A stretch of DNA of 64,000 nt from Lewinella sp. IMCC34191 (GCF_003390935.1 NZ_QNQZ01000012.1:1-64000); one strand, 5' to 3'. Counted from the first letter of the stretch, positions 1 through 7,589 are shown. Program-made: numbers and translations. Notes: generated from the letters alone by a model not told the origin.

Positions 1-46
1 GGAAGGCACGTAGAAAGGAGAGGAAGCGGGTCAGGGCGCGGGTCAT
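1..46 (-). CDS. IS4-type transposase, N-terminal 15 codons (partial)
   Basis: Only the first 15 codons are in the window: MTRALTRFLSFLRAF, reading leftwards off the edge. The pattern lines up residue by residue with the start of the transposase at 3725 (R-x-[LI]-x-R-[FY]-[LF]-S-x-[LI]-R), which also supports choosing 3725 as the start of that gene. The protein would be a DDE transposase by relation to its neighbour; no catalytic residue is visible in this fragment. Confidence 0.6.
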   Translation of the reverse strand, partial: MTRALTRFLSFLRAF

Positions 47-97
47 CCGTCTAAGATCAGGAGAAACCTAATGCCGTAAAAAGCTTAGCTTAATGGC
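1..97 (-). mobile_element. Right end of a second IS4-type element (runs off the window)
   Basis: The last 14-16 bases (82-97, reading GCTTAGCTTAATGGC) match the right terminal inverted repeat of the IS4-type element at 2250-3777 (GCCTTAGCTTAATGGT). The distance from this end to the transposase start codon is also the same: 51 bases here (97 to 46) and 52 bases in the complete copy (3777 to 3725). The inside sequence is otherwise diverged, so this is a related but different element, with the rest lying left of the window. Confidence 0.7.
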
Positions 98-232
98 CGT
101 GAACATTGCGCCATCGTCAAGCCGGCGATGGTGCTTTTGGGTGTCGATCAAGGCTCAAATGGCTAATTTGAAGCTTACCAGGATCCGCATGCTTGTTGAT
201 GCAGCCGGCCTGCGCCGGCGCAATCGTTAGCG
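98..232 (+). other. attC-like integron recombination site 1
   Basis: An imperfect palindrome of about 135 bases. The outer boxes are CGTGAAC (98-104) and GTTAGCG (226-232), which pair at five of seven positions. Inside them ATTGCGCC (105-112) pairs perfectly with GGCGCAAT (217-224), leaving C225 extrahelical. The interior holds further hairpins (109-132, 152-174, 205-219). This is the folded-site architecture of integron attC sites, in a size close to the long Vibrio-type sites. The UCS spacer is shorter than in textbook sites, and R'' deviates from RYYYAAC, so the call is structural. It directly abuts the IS4-type end at 97. Confidence 0.5.
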
Positions 233-311
233 GCAATCAAACACAAATCAACCGTGTTTTTAGTATTTCAGATGAATTGTGGCTTTATAGTGACATGACA
301 AATTGATACAC

Positions 312-319
312 TAGTTTTG
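312..319 (+). promoter_or_regulatory. Possible Bacteroidota -7 box for the MBL/HNH cassette
   Basis: TAGTTTTG fits the TAnnTTTG -7 consensus and lies in the AT-rich leader 76 bases before the start at 395. No TTG at the usual -33 distance was found (nearest is 277-279), so this is a weak call. A cassette carrying its own promoter would not depend on an upstream integron promoter. Confidence 0.3.
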
Positions 320-394
320 TCTTTTTGCAAAGATAGACGATGAGAAATGAATATCATATGTCTTACCAAAGCGTAAATTTAAAGTAAATGTGGC

Positions 395-1546
395 ATGGAA
401 AATATTAAGATTAGATTGTATATAGAATATTTTAATCGAGTTAGCCAGGATGTCATTGTAGATTTTCTAGATTCTAATGATTGGTCTAACCTAATTAATG
501 CTAGAGACATAACTAGGTCAATGTTCCATCTAAAAAACTATAGCGGCAAACGATTGAACGTAGGTTCTTACTACAAACTAAACATCAATATCTTCAAGGA
601 AGAATTAATAGAATATTTACCTTATGATCAGTCCTATATAATTGATGGTGTGATTGATTTAGAAAATTTTGAAGGTGAAGTATTTGGCGCAGCTCAATCA
701 ATTTCTGCAAATGAGTCTTGGGAAAGAAACATTGATCAGCCAAATTGCCAGCTGATCCTTGACAAAGAAAAGATTAAGTATCCTAGTCTGTTTATTGCTA
801 AAAATGTTGGTCAGGGAAGTTGGAATGAAATTTATTCTAATGAGAAATTAGAATTCATTTTTGATATTGGCGCTAGTTTTAGGTATAGTAAAAAAGAAAT
901 TGATCTTCTCGTTGCGATGCCGAATAACAGATACATTAATGAGAATCCAAATGTAATTATTTCACACTGGGATGTAGATCATTACCACTGTTTAAAAGCT
1001 CTTTCTGATATTGCAATAGTAAAATTTTCAAAATTTGTTTTCAGAAATAGGCTGCCCAACCTTACGGCACGCGTTATATTCTCAAGAATCCGTAGATTGA
1101 ACCCGTCTTGTTTGATCGCCATCGAACCTTTTGAAAAAGGAGACAAACATAGTCTTATTAAGATTCTTGACTTAGGGCAGTACTTAATCTACAACAGTAG
1201 AATACACCGTAATAGAAATAGAAACGCCCTCACAATGTGTATAAGAACAAAGAAAAGAAGCGTTATTCTACCTGCTGACTGTCATTACGAAGAAATTAAC
1301 GATTGCATGCTATCAGATTTGTGCTATCCCCATAATAATTATCTGATCGTACCCCATCATGGTGGAAAAGCTGGCAAGGTTGTGTATAATTCAAATTCGA
1401 ATTTTGTAAATAAAGATGCTATAATATCAGTTGGGAAGAATAGTTACGGTCATCCACTATCGTCAACTGTTAAATCTTTAGAATCGCTCAACTTTAAGGT
1501 CCATCAGACTAATCATACATTAAAGGATTATCGATTGGAACTATAG
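395..1546 (+). CDS. ComEC-like metallo-beta-lactamase-fold hydrolase
   Basis: A soluble 383-residue protein with the MBL fold of the ComEC/Rec2 C-terminal type. Visible motifs in order: NVGQGS (about residue 137), FDIGAS (about 155), the metal motif SHWDVDHYH (about 190), LPADCHYEE (about 290), and VPHHGGKAG (about 318), followed by SVGKNSYGHP. About 130 residues at the N-terminus belong to no family I recognise. Known members cleave phosphodiesters or nucleotides in a metal-dependent way; the substrate here is unknown. The gene is far more AT-rich than the chromosome around it, has no signal peptide or membrane segment, and sits 78 bases upstream of an HNH endonuclease gene in the same cassette-like unit. 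Co-occurrence with a nuclease suggests a defence or DNA-processing role (inference). Confidence 0.8.
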   Translation: MENIKIRLYIEYFNRVSQDVIVDFLDSNDWSNLINARDITRSMFHLKNYSGKRLNVGSYYKLNINIFKEELIEYLPYDQSYIIDGVIDLENFEGEVFGAAQSISANESWERNIDQPNCQLILDKEKIKYPSLFIAKNVGQGSWNEIYSNEKLEFIFDIGASFRYSKKEIDLLVAMPNNRYINENPNVIISHWDVDHYHCLKALSDIAIVKFSKFVFRNRLPNLTARVIFSRIRRLNPSCLIAIEPFEKGDKHSLIKILDLGQYLIYNSRIHRNRNRNALTMCIRTKKRSVILPADCHYEEINDCMLSDLCYPHNNYLIVPHHGGKAGKVVYNSNSNFVNKDAIISVGKNSYGHPLSSTVKSLESLNFKVHQTNHTLKDYRLEL

Positions 1547-1624
1547 TTGAATTTAGATAGAGTATGTAGGTTCATCGTTTCAAGTTTAGTATAGATGAAT
1601 TTGTACTCATTTTAAAACAAACAT

Positions 1625-2198
1625 ATGAATACGTTCAAGAGCCCAAACGAGGCAAAGATTACTTCAAGAATTTCATCAATAACCAATGTGTTCGTCAATA
1701 GTATTATACCAAATATTCGACCTCCAGATCAAGAAATACACAAGGTGTATGAGATATTAGAGCTAGATGAGAAGAACTTAAAGTGTGCATATTGTAGGGT
1801 AAACACTTGTACTGAGTGGGATCACTTTAGGCCCACTGTCAAGAATAAAAAACCAACTGGATATTTAGCTGACATCTATAACCTAGTGCCAGCATGTGGG
1901 AAATGTAATCAATCCAAACGAGGTGAATATTGGAGAGATTGGATAGTCAGCAGTGCCAAAACAGTCGCCACTTTCTCGGAGTGTTAATGATATAGATTTT
2001 ATTATTCAAAAGCTACACGAGTATGAAATGTGGTCCAACAATTTTGTCACAAGGATCGACTTTGCTAATGTAAGTGAGGAAGTTTCAGAACTGTTAGAAC
2101 TATATTGGTCTGATTATAGATCAATTGTAAATCAAATGCGTGAAGCTCAAAAAATTGCTGTCAGAATTAAAGCGCTAATGACCGAGAAAGATTTGTAA
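1625..2198 (+). pseudogene. HNH endonuclease, frameshifted in an A run
   Basis: The first part (1625-1987) carries the HNH core: CAYC (about residues 55-58), the catalytic EWDHF (about 65-69), LVPACGKCNQSK (about 87-98), with the two CxxC-type pairs that bind structural zinc. It would end in a 120-residue product. The downstream frame (about 1955-2198) continues as the rest of the same family, with SPLSRSVNDID and a helical tail. Removing one A from the AAAA run at about 1958-1961 joins both parts into one protein of about 190 residues. This is either a real inactivating frameshift, a slippage site, or a sequencing error. It follows the MBL-fold gene and ends 31 bases before the attC-like site at 2230. 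Composition is AT-rich like its partner. Confidence 0.7.
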
Positions 2199-2229
2199 AG
2201 ACACTCATGTTTAAATCATTTATTATTAT

Positions 2230-2249
2230 GCCGCTAACACTGCGCCAAC
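2230..2249 (+). other. Left half of attC-like site 2, cut by the IS4-type element
   Basis: CGCTAAC (2232-2238) is the exact reverse complement of GTTAGCG at 226-232, and ACTGCGCC (2239-2246) resembles the matching inner box of site 1. In an integron cassette the R'' box at the 3' end is complementary to the cassette's own 5' boundary, which is what is seen here. The IS4-type element begins at 2250 and separates this half from whatever lay to its right. Confidence 0.5.
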
Positions 2250-3777
2250 ACCATTAAGTTAAGGCTTCACTCCTAATACCTCATTCTCAGTTGCTGCCCG
2301 TTTTCCGGCCATACCGGGCTGCCTCCTTTTCGTTGATTCGGTGTGAACACACCCCTGGCCCGCCCTCGTTCTACGATTGCTATTGTGACGATAGTATGCG
2401 GGTGTTTACATCGCTTTTCTATAATTTTTCTCGTGGATATGGCGGTTATTCATCCGCATTATTTTTCGCTCCCGTGCCCGGTTACGATCGGGACGGTAGG
2501 GCTCGGTGTAGCGGGGCATCAGTTCCAGTAAGACGAGCATTTTCCTTCGCCAGGTGGCTGGGCCATCCAGGTAGATGTGGTACAAAAACCTTTGCATCAT
2601 AGCCGCCGTCACGTTGCGGTTGATGCGGTAGGCGTATTCGCGGTGCGCAGTAGCTCGCTGTACCTCCTCCTCGCTGGCGGCGACCAGGACGCTCTGCTAG
2701 TTATAGAAGGCGAAGCTGGCCCAGAGATCCTGTTCCACCCCGGGCTGGGTGTAGGCCGAGATCAGCGCCAACTGCAGGAACGATTTCAGGGTGAAGATGG
2801 CCGTTTCTACGCCCCAGCGTTTGCCGTACAGCCACTTGAAGACACCGTGGGGGTAGCGTCGGCGATCGGTGAGAGAAGTCATGAGGACCTCCACGGTGCC
2901 GTCGTCCAGCTCCACGCGCACTAACCGTACCCGGAAGGGTGCGTTTCGTTCGGGTCGCAGCCCCAGTTCTTTAAGTTTACTGTACCCCCGCCCGGTACGG
3001 AGCCGGCTGGTTACTATGCATTCTTTATCAGCACTTTGCACAAAATCCTTGACCAGGGTCGACCCACTGTCCGTCTTCATACGGATGAGGTAATCGGATC
3101 CCCGGCGGTGGTGTAGGTACGCCAGGGCAAAGCTGGCGTAGTGGCGATCGTAAATATGCAAGGCGTCCCGGTCAGCTCGGGCAACCAACTGGTAAGCATG
3201 GGCGATCTCGGAGCTGTTCTGGGTATGGAAGGTGACCTCGTTGATGATGTTGTTCAGTACGTCATGGCAAATGAGTATCCGCATCGAAGGCCGGTTGGCG
3301 TGTTGGTTGAGATGGAAGCCGAAGACGCGGCCGAGCCAGGCAAAGTGAGGCAGCGCCTGCCCGGTACCGTCGACGGCGATGAGGCGCTTTCCTTTCCAGC
3401 GCCGGTGGTGGGGAAAGTGGTGGTAGAACAGCCGGGCAGTTTGGTGGAAGAGCTCTTTGAAGAAGGACGGTTTGATTGCCTTGCGGCGCTGGCAAAAGGC
3501 GGACTTGGTGACGATGTCCTCGGGTCGCCAGCGAAAGAAGCGACTCAGTTCAACGGCCAGGGATTGGCGGGCCAGATCGACCACCAGACTCACCGTACGG
3601 GCAAAGGTGAGGGGGCTACGGCGCACGAACGTGCGATGGGGATCGTGAATGTATAGCCGTCGTCGCCGGGGGGTGAGGGTAAGCTGGCGGCGAATAGCAG
3701 AAAAGTAGCGGATGATGGGCCTCATGCTACTGCAACGCAAGCGAGTCTATTTCTTCGGATTGCCTTAGCTTAATGGT
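2250..3777 (-). mobile_element. IS4-family insertion sequence, 1528 bp
   Basis: Terminal inverted repeats of about 16 bases bound the element: ACCATTAAGTTAAGGC at 2250-2265 and the complement of ACCATTAAGCTAAGGC at 3762-3777 (one mismatch). It contains one transposase gene on the minus strand. Length and single-gene layout fit IS4. No target duplication is visible in the flanks (GCGCCAAC on the left, CATGAACA on the right), so a rearrangement after insertion is possible. The right flank CATGAACACCG is very like the flank of the other IS end at 98 (CGTGAACATTG). Confidence 0.8.
2406..3725 (-). pseudogene. IS4-family DDE transposase with one in-frame amber codon
   Basis: A DDE transposase of about 440 codons. 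The IS4 signature Y-x2-R-x3-E-x6-K is intact in YGKRWGVETAIFTLK, the first aspartate lies in IAVDGTG, and a second in the DRHYASF stretch. A TAG codon at 2699-2697 falls after FAFYN; the frame then continues with QSVLVAAS and a conserved-looking tail to the true stop at 2406. No other lesion is seen. Start at 3725 (MRPIIRYFS) is preferred over the upstream ATG at 3740, because it matches the start spacing in the related element at the window's left edge. Without suppression the product would lack about 97 residues. Confidence 0.75.
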
Positions 3778-3847
3778 CATGAACACCGGCTACACGCCCA
3801 TGCCGGCTGATCGCCAGGCGCGACGCGCGTAGCCCAACGCTAGATAC
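3778..3847 (+). other. attC-like palindrome right of the IS4-type element
   Basis: GGCTACACGC near 3790 pairs with GCGCGTAGCC near 3827, giving a stem with one G-T wobble. The segment ends in CAACGCTAGATAC, one base away from a canonical cassette boundary GTTAGAT (GCTAGAT). A start codon follows 15-25 bases later at 3863, the usual spacing of cassette genes. It may be the remainder of attC-like site 2 or of a separate site; the match to L boxes is incomplete. Confidence 0.35.
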
Positions 3848-3862
3848 TACAAAGAAAAAGCT

Positions 3863-4054
3863 ATGCGGCACGAAGATCTCCCCGAACGGTGGAAGCAGCG
3901 GTTGGTCGAACATGCACTAAAGGAGAGCGGAGGAAGGTGGCGATCACTGAGTGTGTCAAGTTTTAGCTCAAACACGGCCGCAGTGCAGCGATTCGAAGAC
4001 GGATCGACAGCTAAGAGCCTGTTTGGACATTCGCCACCGGCTGAGTCGTCCTAG
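3863..4054 (+). pseudogene. Truncated cassette-type hypothetical gene
   Basis: The first about 50 codons read like the start of a small soluble protein (MRHEDLPERWKQRLVEHA, then LSVSSFSSN and RFEDGS). From memory this pattern resembles small uncharacterised proteins common in mobile gene cassettes. From about 4015 the sequence becomes GAGCCTGTTTGGACATT, which looks like the terminus of an IS5-type element, and the reading frame runs into that sequence and stops at 4054. I infer that the gene was cut by a past insertion. Function unknown. The start lies directly after the cassette-boundary-like bases at 3836-3847. Confidence 0.4.
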
Positions 4055-4090
4055 GATAGCTTTACGGTCAATGTACTCTAATGCACTGTT

Positions 4091-4297
4091 TTGAGTAAGG
4101 AGAAGACAAGAGTTAAGCAGACGAAGCCACGCGGCACCTACCCGCCCTCCCTCAAGCGCGAGCTCGCCGTCCGCTACCTCGCCGGGGAGTTCTCCTACGC
4201 CGTAGCCGCCGAGGACTTCGGCCTCCCGAGCGCGGAAACCGCCAAGGAGTTCGTGCGGTGGTACAAGCGCCTCGTAGCCAGCGAGGACGCCGACTGA
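4091..4297 (+). pseudogene. IS3-type OrfA, N-terminal fragment
   Basis: A 68-residue fragment beginning at TTG, with the helix-turn-helix region of an IS3-family OrfA: SLKRELAVRYLAGEFSY, then AAEDFGLPSAETAKEFVRWYK. It stops with TGA exactly where an unrelated XRE-type sequence begins. The missing middle and C-terminal part of an OrfA with the same amino-acid style appears at 5461, so an IS3-type element has been split or recombined around 4298-5460. Confidence 0.55.
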
Positions 4298-4301
4298 GCG
4301 G

Positions 4302-4442
4302 ATGGGCGTCAGTAGAAAGACCATCAATACTGTCGAAAATGGTGTTTTCGCTCCCTCTGTTACTGTCGCTTTGAAATTCGCCTACGCACTTGAAGCGACA
4401 GTCGAGCAGCTATTTGAACTGAAAAACGCGCCGAACGATTAG
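4302..4442 (+). pseudogene. XRE-family regulator, C-terminal fragment
   Basis: Forty-six codons read MGVSRKTINTVENG followed by FAPSVTVALKFAYALEATVEQLF, the recognition helix and C-terminal end of a small Cro/CI-type HTH regulator (usually about 70 residues). The codons just before (T-E-R) also fit the family, but the N-terminal helices are replaced by the IS3-type OrfA fragment. The remnant therefore marks a recombination junction near 4293. Confidence 0.6.
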
Positions 4443-4600
4443 GTCATTTATCGGCTCGGAAGTTGCACGCCGGCTTTGGTGGGCCGGCGCTCCGAAATGG
4501 GACAGTCGACTTCCGGCCTAAAATGCGCCAATGCGAAATAAGTCCATATTGAAGCCTTTGAACTGCTAGTCCGCCTATTGTAGCGTCAATGTGATCATGG

Positions 4601-5377
4601 TCACTCCGTGGCATCCAGAATGACCTTGACTGTCTCCTCTGGCTGATCCCACATCGGAAAGTGTCCGCTATGCTCAAACCAATGCATCCTTGCTTTGGGG
4701 AAGGCTGCCATCGCGCGGTCCGCCTGTTGCGGTAAACACAGCCGATCCTTGCGGCCCCAGCCGATAACGACCGGTGCAGATGTGTTCGCAGGACCCTCCT
4801 GCATTGCGCCTTTGGCGAGATCCTTCACGAGCGAACCTACGGTACGCGTGTCCGCCAATGATTTTAGTTCGCGCGCGACGAATGCGGGATCGAGCGCACG
4901 TGGCCTTGCGGAGAGCTGGGCCATAAGGGCGGTCCGGCCTACAACATTTCCGGTGATCGCAGGAAGCGCCGGTCGCAGCGCGCGAACCAAGGCAAGCGAT
5001 GCCGTTATGGTGGCGTTGAAGAAGGTACGCTCCCACCCCTGCCAAAAGCCACCCGGATCTAGCGCGACGACCGCACCGGCACGGCCGCGCCTAGCCATCT
5101 CCAGCACCAGGCGAGCGCCCAGAGAGCTGCCGACCATATCGACCCCTGTGAAGTTCTCCGCTTTAAGCCAATCGTCCAGGCTACGCGCCAGCCCGTCAAA
5201 CGTGCCGCTATCGGCCTCTTCGGGTGACTGCCCGTGGGCTGGCAGGTCTAGGGCGATTACATCTCTGGCCTCAGCAAGCGCGGGCGAGATTGTGTCCCAC
5301 GAGCGGCAGGTTGCCCCCAGCCCGTGGACAAGAAGGAGGGGTTTTCCGCGCCCTGCGCGCGTGTGGAATATGGTCAT
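4601..5377 (-). CDS. Alpha/beta-hydrolase fold protein
   Basis: A complete 258-residue hydrolase. HGLGATCRSW carries the oxyanion-hole HG, the nucleophile elbow is VGSSLGA (about residues 82-88), the acid is in GWGRKDRL (about 206), and the base is HSGHFPMW (about 235). There is no signal peptide, so a cytoplasmic esterase/hydrolase of the meta-cleavage-hydrolase or lactonase style is likely; substrate unknown. Ala/Arg-rich protein style looks proteobacterial rather than Bacteroidota (impression). It sits between the two halves of an IS3-type element, with an XRE fragment beside it, which suggests capture as cargo. Confidence 0.75.
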   Translation of the reverse strand: MTIFHTRAGRGKPLLLVHGLGATCRSWDTISPALAEARDVIALDLPAHGQSPEEADSGTFDGLARSLDDWLKAENFTGVDMVGSSLGARLVLEMARRGRAGAVVALDPGGFWQGWERTFFNATITASLALVRALRPALPAITGNVVGRTALMAQLSARPRALDPAFVARELKSLADTRTVGSLVKDLAKGAMQEGPANTSAPVVIGWGRKDRLCLPQQADRAMAAFPKARMHWFEHSGHFPMWDQPEETVKVILDATE

Positions 5378-5460
5378 GTGAACGAAACGCCTTGCAACGG
5401 CTTAAGTTAAATTCGGCCTGCCTCCGTCTGTTTTGCCGAGTGAATCGCCAAGAACGGACA

Positions 5461-5708
5461 GTGGGGGCTGTGGTCGAGGGGGGTGTGGCCGAGGCCCTGC
5501 CCGGCGACCCTGTCGCGCTCAAGCGCCTCGTCGCCGAGGCGTTCGCCCTGCGGACGCTCGTACGGGTCGTCGAGGAGGACACCGGGATCGACGCGCTAAG
5601 AAAGCCCGTCGCCAGGCGGCCAACGAAGTGAAGCGCGCCCACCCGGACATCGGACTGGGTCGCATCTGCGGTTGGCTCGGCTACACCCGGCAGGCGTACT
5701 ACGCACAG
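5461..5708 (+). pseudogene. IS3-type OrfA C-terminus overlapping OrfB N-terminus, truncated
   Basis: The OrfA end (to TGA at 5629-5631) reads LKRLVAEAFALRTLVRVVEE, then DTGID and a basic tail. OrfB starts at GTG 5628 in a 4-base GTGA overlap and reads MKRAHPDIGLGRICGWLGYT, then RQAYYAQ, the typical opening of IS3 OrfB proteins. The sequence is cut at 5708 by the inverted repeat of the next IS3-family element. No continuation of OrfB is visible beyond 6948. Confidence 0.6.
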
Positions 5709-5758
5709 TATAATACCTCGGGTTTTCAGACTACACAGCCAAGTTAGTTAGTTGAAAG

Positions 5759-6612
5759 TTAGGCGGCGTTTCGGTACCGCTGAATAGGTTTTACTCGGCC
5801 GATTCCCTGGTGATCCCGGTGGTGGTAGCGATGCAGCCATTCCTCGATTCCTTGGTACAGCTGCCGGCCGTCGTCGGCCGGGTTCAGGAAGATATACTGG
5901 TACTTGATGGTGCGCCAGAAGCGCTCGATGTAGATGTTGTCCAGGGCTCTTCCCTTGCCGTCCATGCTGATGGCGATGCCCTGTTCTCGTAGATAGCTGA
6001 CGTACTCCGAACAGGTAAACTGGCAACCCTGGTCGCCGCAGTTCAGGATTTCTGGAGCACCGTGTTCAGCAATGGCTTGGCGGACCACCCCCAGGCTGGC
6101 TTCGGCCGCCAGGGTGTTGGCTAAGCCCCAGCCTACGATGTAGCGCGAGTACACGTCGATGATTGCCGTGAGGTACATAAAGCCGCGCTGCATGGGGACA
6201 TAGGTGATGTCGATGGCCCAGACCTGCCCCGGTCGGTTAATCTCCAGCTCACGCAGCAGGTAAGGGTGAACGTACTTCGCCTGCCCCAGCACAGTCAGGT
6301 GCCGACGCGGGTAAATGGCTCGGATACAGGCTTTGCGCATCAACCTCCGGACCCGCTCATAACCCGCGTAGTGTCCCTTATCTCTAAGCATTGATTGCAT
6401 CGTTAGTACACCTGCGGTAGGTTCATCCAGGATGTGGGCGTCCATCAGCCGCATCATGGCGAGGTTCTGCTCGCTCTCGCCTTTGGACTCATAGTAGACG
6501 CTGCCCCGGCTAACCGAAAGCAAATCACACTACCGGCGGATAGACAGGGAAGCCTGAGTCTCCACCCCGGCACGCCTTACTTCAGGTGATCCCATCTGGC
6601 TAAGTTTTTTTT
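5759..6612 (-). pseudogene. IS3-family OrfB integrase-type transposase with an in-frame amber codon
   Basis: The rve-type catalytic core is intact: first Asp in VWAIDITYV, second in GDQGCQF, Glu in NIYIERFWR. A TAG at 6532-6530 sits in SLSIRR-stop-CDLLSVSRGSVYY, where homologues usually have glutamine (CAG to TAG fits a single transition). Downstream of it 254 codons are open from a TTG at 6523. The gene is expected to be expressed as an OrfAB fusion through the A8 run, so two amber codons would have to be read through to give a functional transposase. Confidence 0.7.
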
Positions 6613-6893
6613 AGAAAGTCGCGCTCCATCTGCAGCTGACCAATCTTGGCCTAAAGCTGCTGCAGTTCGGCTTCGCTGGCCGCTACCTCATCGGGTCCAG
6701 TAGTCGACCTGCCCTTGCCGGTCTCGAAAACCTGCTCGGAGCCGGCGATAAACTCCTGTTTCCACTGACTGATTTGGTTGGGATGCAGCTCAAATTTCTC
6801 CGCCAGCTCGGCCAACGTCTGTCTCTCTTTCAAGGCTTCAATCGCCACTTTTGCCTTGAAGGCGGCGGTAAATTTTCTTCTCGATCGCTTCAT
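6600..6893 (-). pseudogene. IS3-family OrfA with an in-frame amber codon
   Basis: OrfA opens with MKRSRRKFTAAFKAKVAIEA and contains the HTH (ELAEKFELHPNQISQWKQEF). A TAG at 6653-6651 interrupts the coiled-coil part after LQQL; the frame continues AKIGQLQMERDFLKKT to a stop at 6602-6600. The A8 slippery run follows DFL, so the Orf A-B frameshift signal is still there. Apart from the amber codon the gene looks intact. Confidence 0.7.
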
Positions 6894-7098
6894 GTTACAA
6901 GTTAAGTTTTCAACTTAGCTCGTGGTCCAGTTTTGTCGAGGTATTATAATGCTTATCTATTATGAGTTCGTACAAGGGATGCCCCTGACTACCCACTCTA
7001 TCGTTCCGACTATGTATATTGGATACATCAGTTCTCTACCACCCGTAAAGACCGGAGGGGGCGCAAGCATTCTAGAGGGTTTACAGAGTTGATCTTTA

Positions 7099-7341
7099 AT
7101 GACTACAGCTATGAATAATTACGAAAATTACTTCGAGGGCATAGAGGATCGCGCTGTGCAGATTAGCGAGCTAATAGAAGAAATTCTTAAACTGAATGAT
7201 TTAATAGCTGAGCACGATAAGTATGGATCTAAAGGCGTGCAGCGTGATCAATACGTGAATAGAAGAAAAGAATATACCGATAGATTAAATCAATTTTTAG
7301 AGCCTCATAAGATGAAGATCATTAATAGCGAGGCGGCATAA
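7099..7341 (+). CDS. Small coiled-coil hypothetical protein (cassette-like)
   Basis: An 80-residue acidic, helical protein (NNYENYFEGIEDRAVQISEL, then a leucine/isoleucine-rich heptad pattern and a basic end). I do not recognise the family. It is AT-rich like the MBL/HNH genes and is followed after 22 bases by an attC-like site, the order expected of a gene cassette. An alternative start is the ATG at 7111. No promoter was identified in the 150 bases between it and the IS3-family element. Confidence 0.55.
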   Translation: MTTAMNNYENYFEGIEDRAVQISELIEEILKLNDLIAEHDKYGSKGVQRDQYVNRRKEYTDRLNQFLEPHKMKIINSEAA

Positions 7342-7363
7342 AAATTAAATAAAAAAACACTGG

Positions 7364-7490
7364 ACAGAACACCGCGCCATTGTCAAGCCGGCGGTGGTGC
7401 TTTTAGGTGTCGAGGATGCTTTATCGGCTAGGAAAGCAATCTACTGATCCGTTAGTTGGTCGGTGTAGCCGGCCTGCGGGGGAGTATTGC
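7364..7490 (+). other. attC-like site 3 (degenerate)
   Basis: A 47-base block at 7367-7413 matches attC-like site 1 (101-147) at 42 positions, all differences being transitions. In the inner hairpin the changes keep pairing (GCGCCATTG with CGGTGGTGC versus GCGCCATCG with CGATGGTGC). The motif TAGCCGGCCTGCG near 7465 matches site 1 at about 202. A clear 3' GTTRRRY box at the end is missing, so this site looks worn. Confidence 0.45.
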
Positions 7491-7589
7491 ATAAAGTGTG
7501 TCACGGCGTTTTCTAGCGGGAGTATGTTTTGGTCAATCCCCCGTAGAAGACCGGGGGCGGGCAAAAAAAACGCTGACGGCCGCGCTCAC

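Larger units (their letters stand above)
5709..6948 (-). mobile_element. IS3-family insertion sequence, about 1240 bp
   Basis: Ends are inverted repeats: TATAATACCTCG at 5709-5720 and CGAGGTATTATA at 6937-6948, with weaker similarity continuing inward (the right end reads ACAAAACTGGACCAC). It encodes OrfA and OrfB on the minus strand with a run of eight A residues between them (T run at 6605-6612), the usual place for programmed -1 frameshifting. It is inserted in the OrfB of another IS3-type element. No target duplication is evident. Confidence 0.8.

Noticed and set aside
2291..3660. Plus-strand frames overlapping the IS4-type element
   Set aside because: They lie antisense to a transposase with intact catalytic motifs and show no family similarity.
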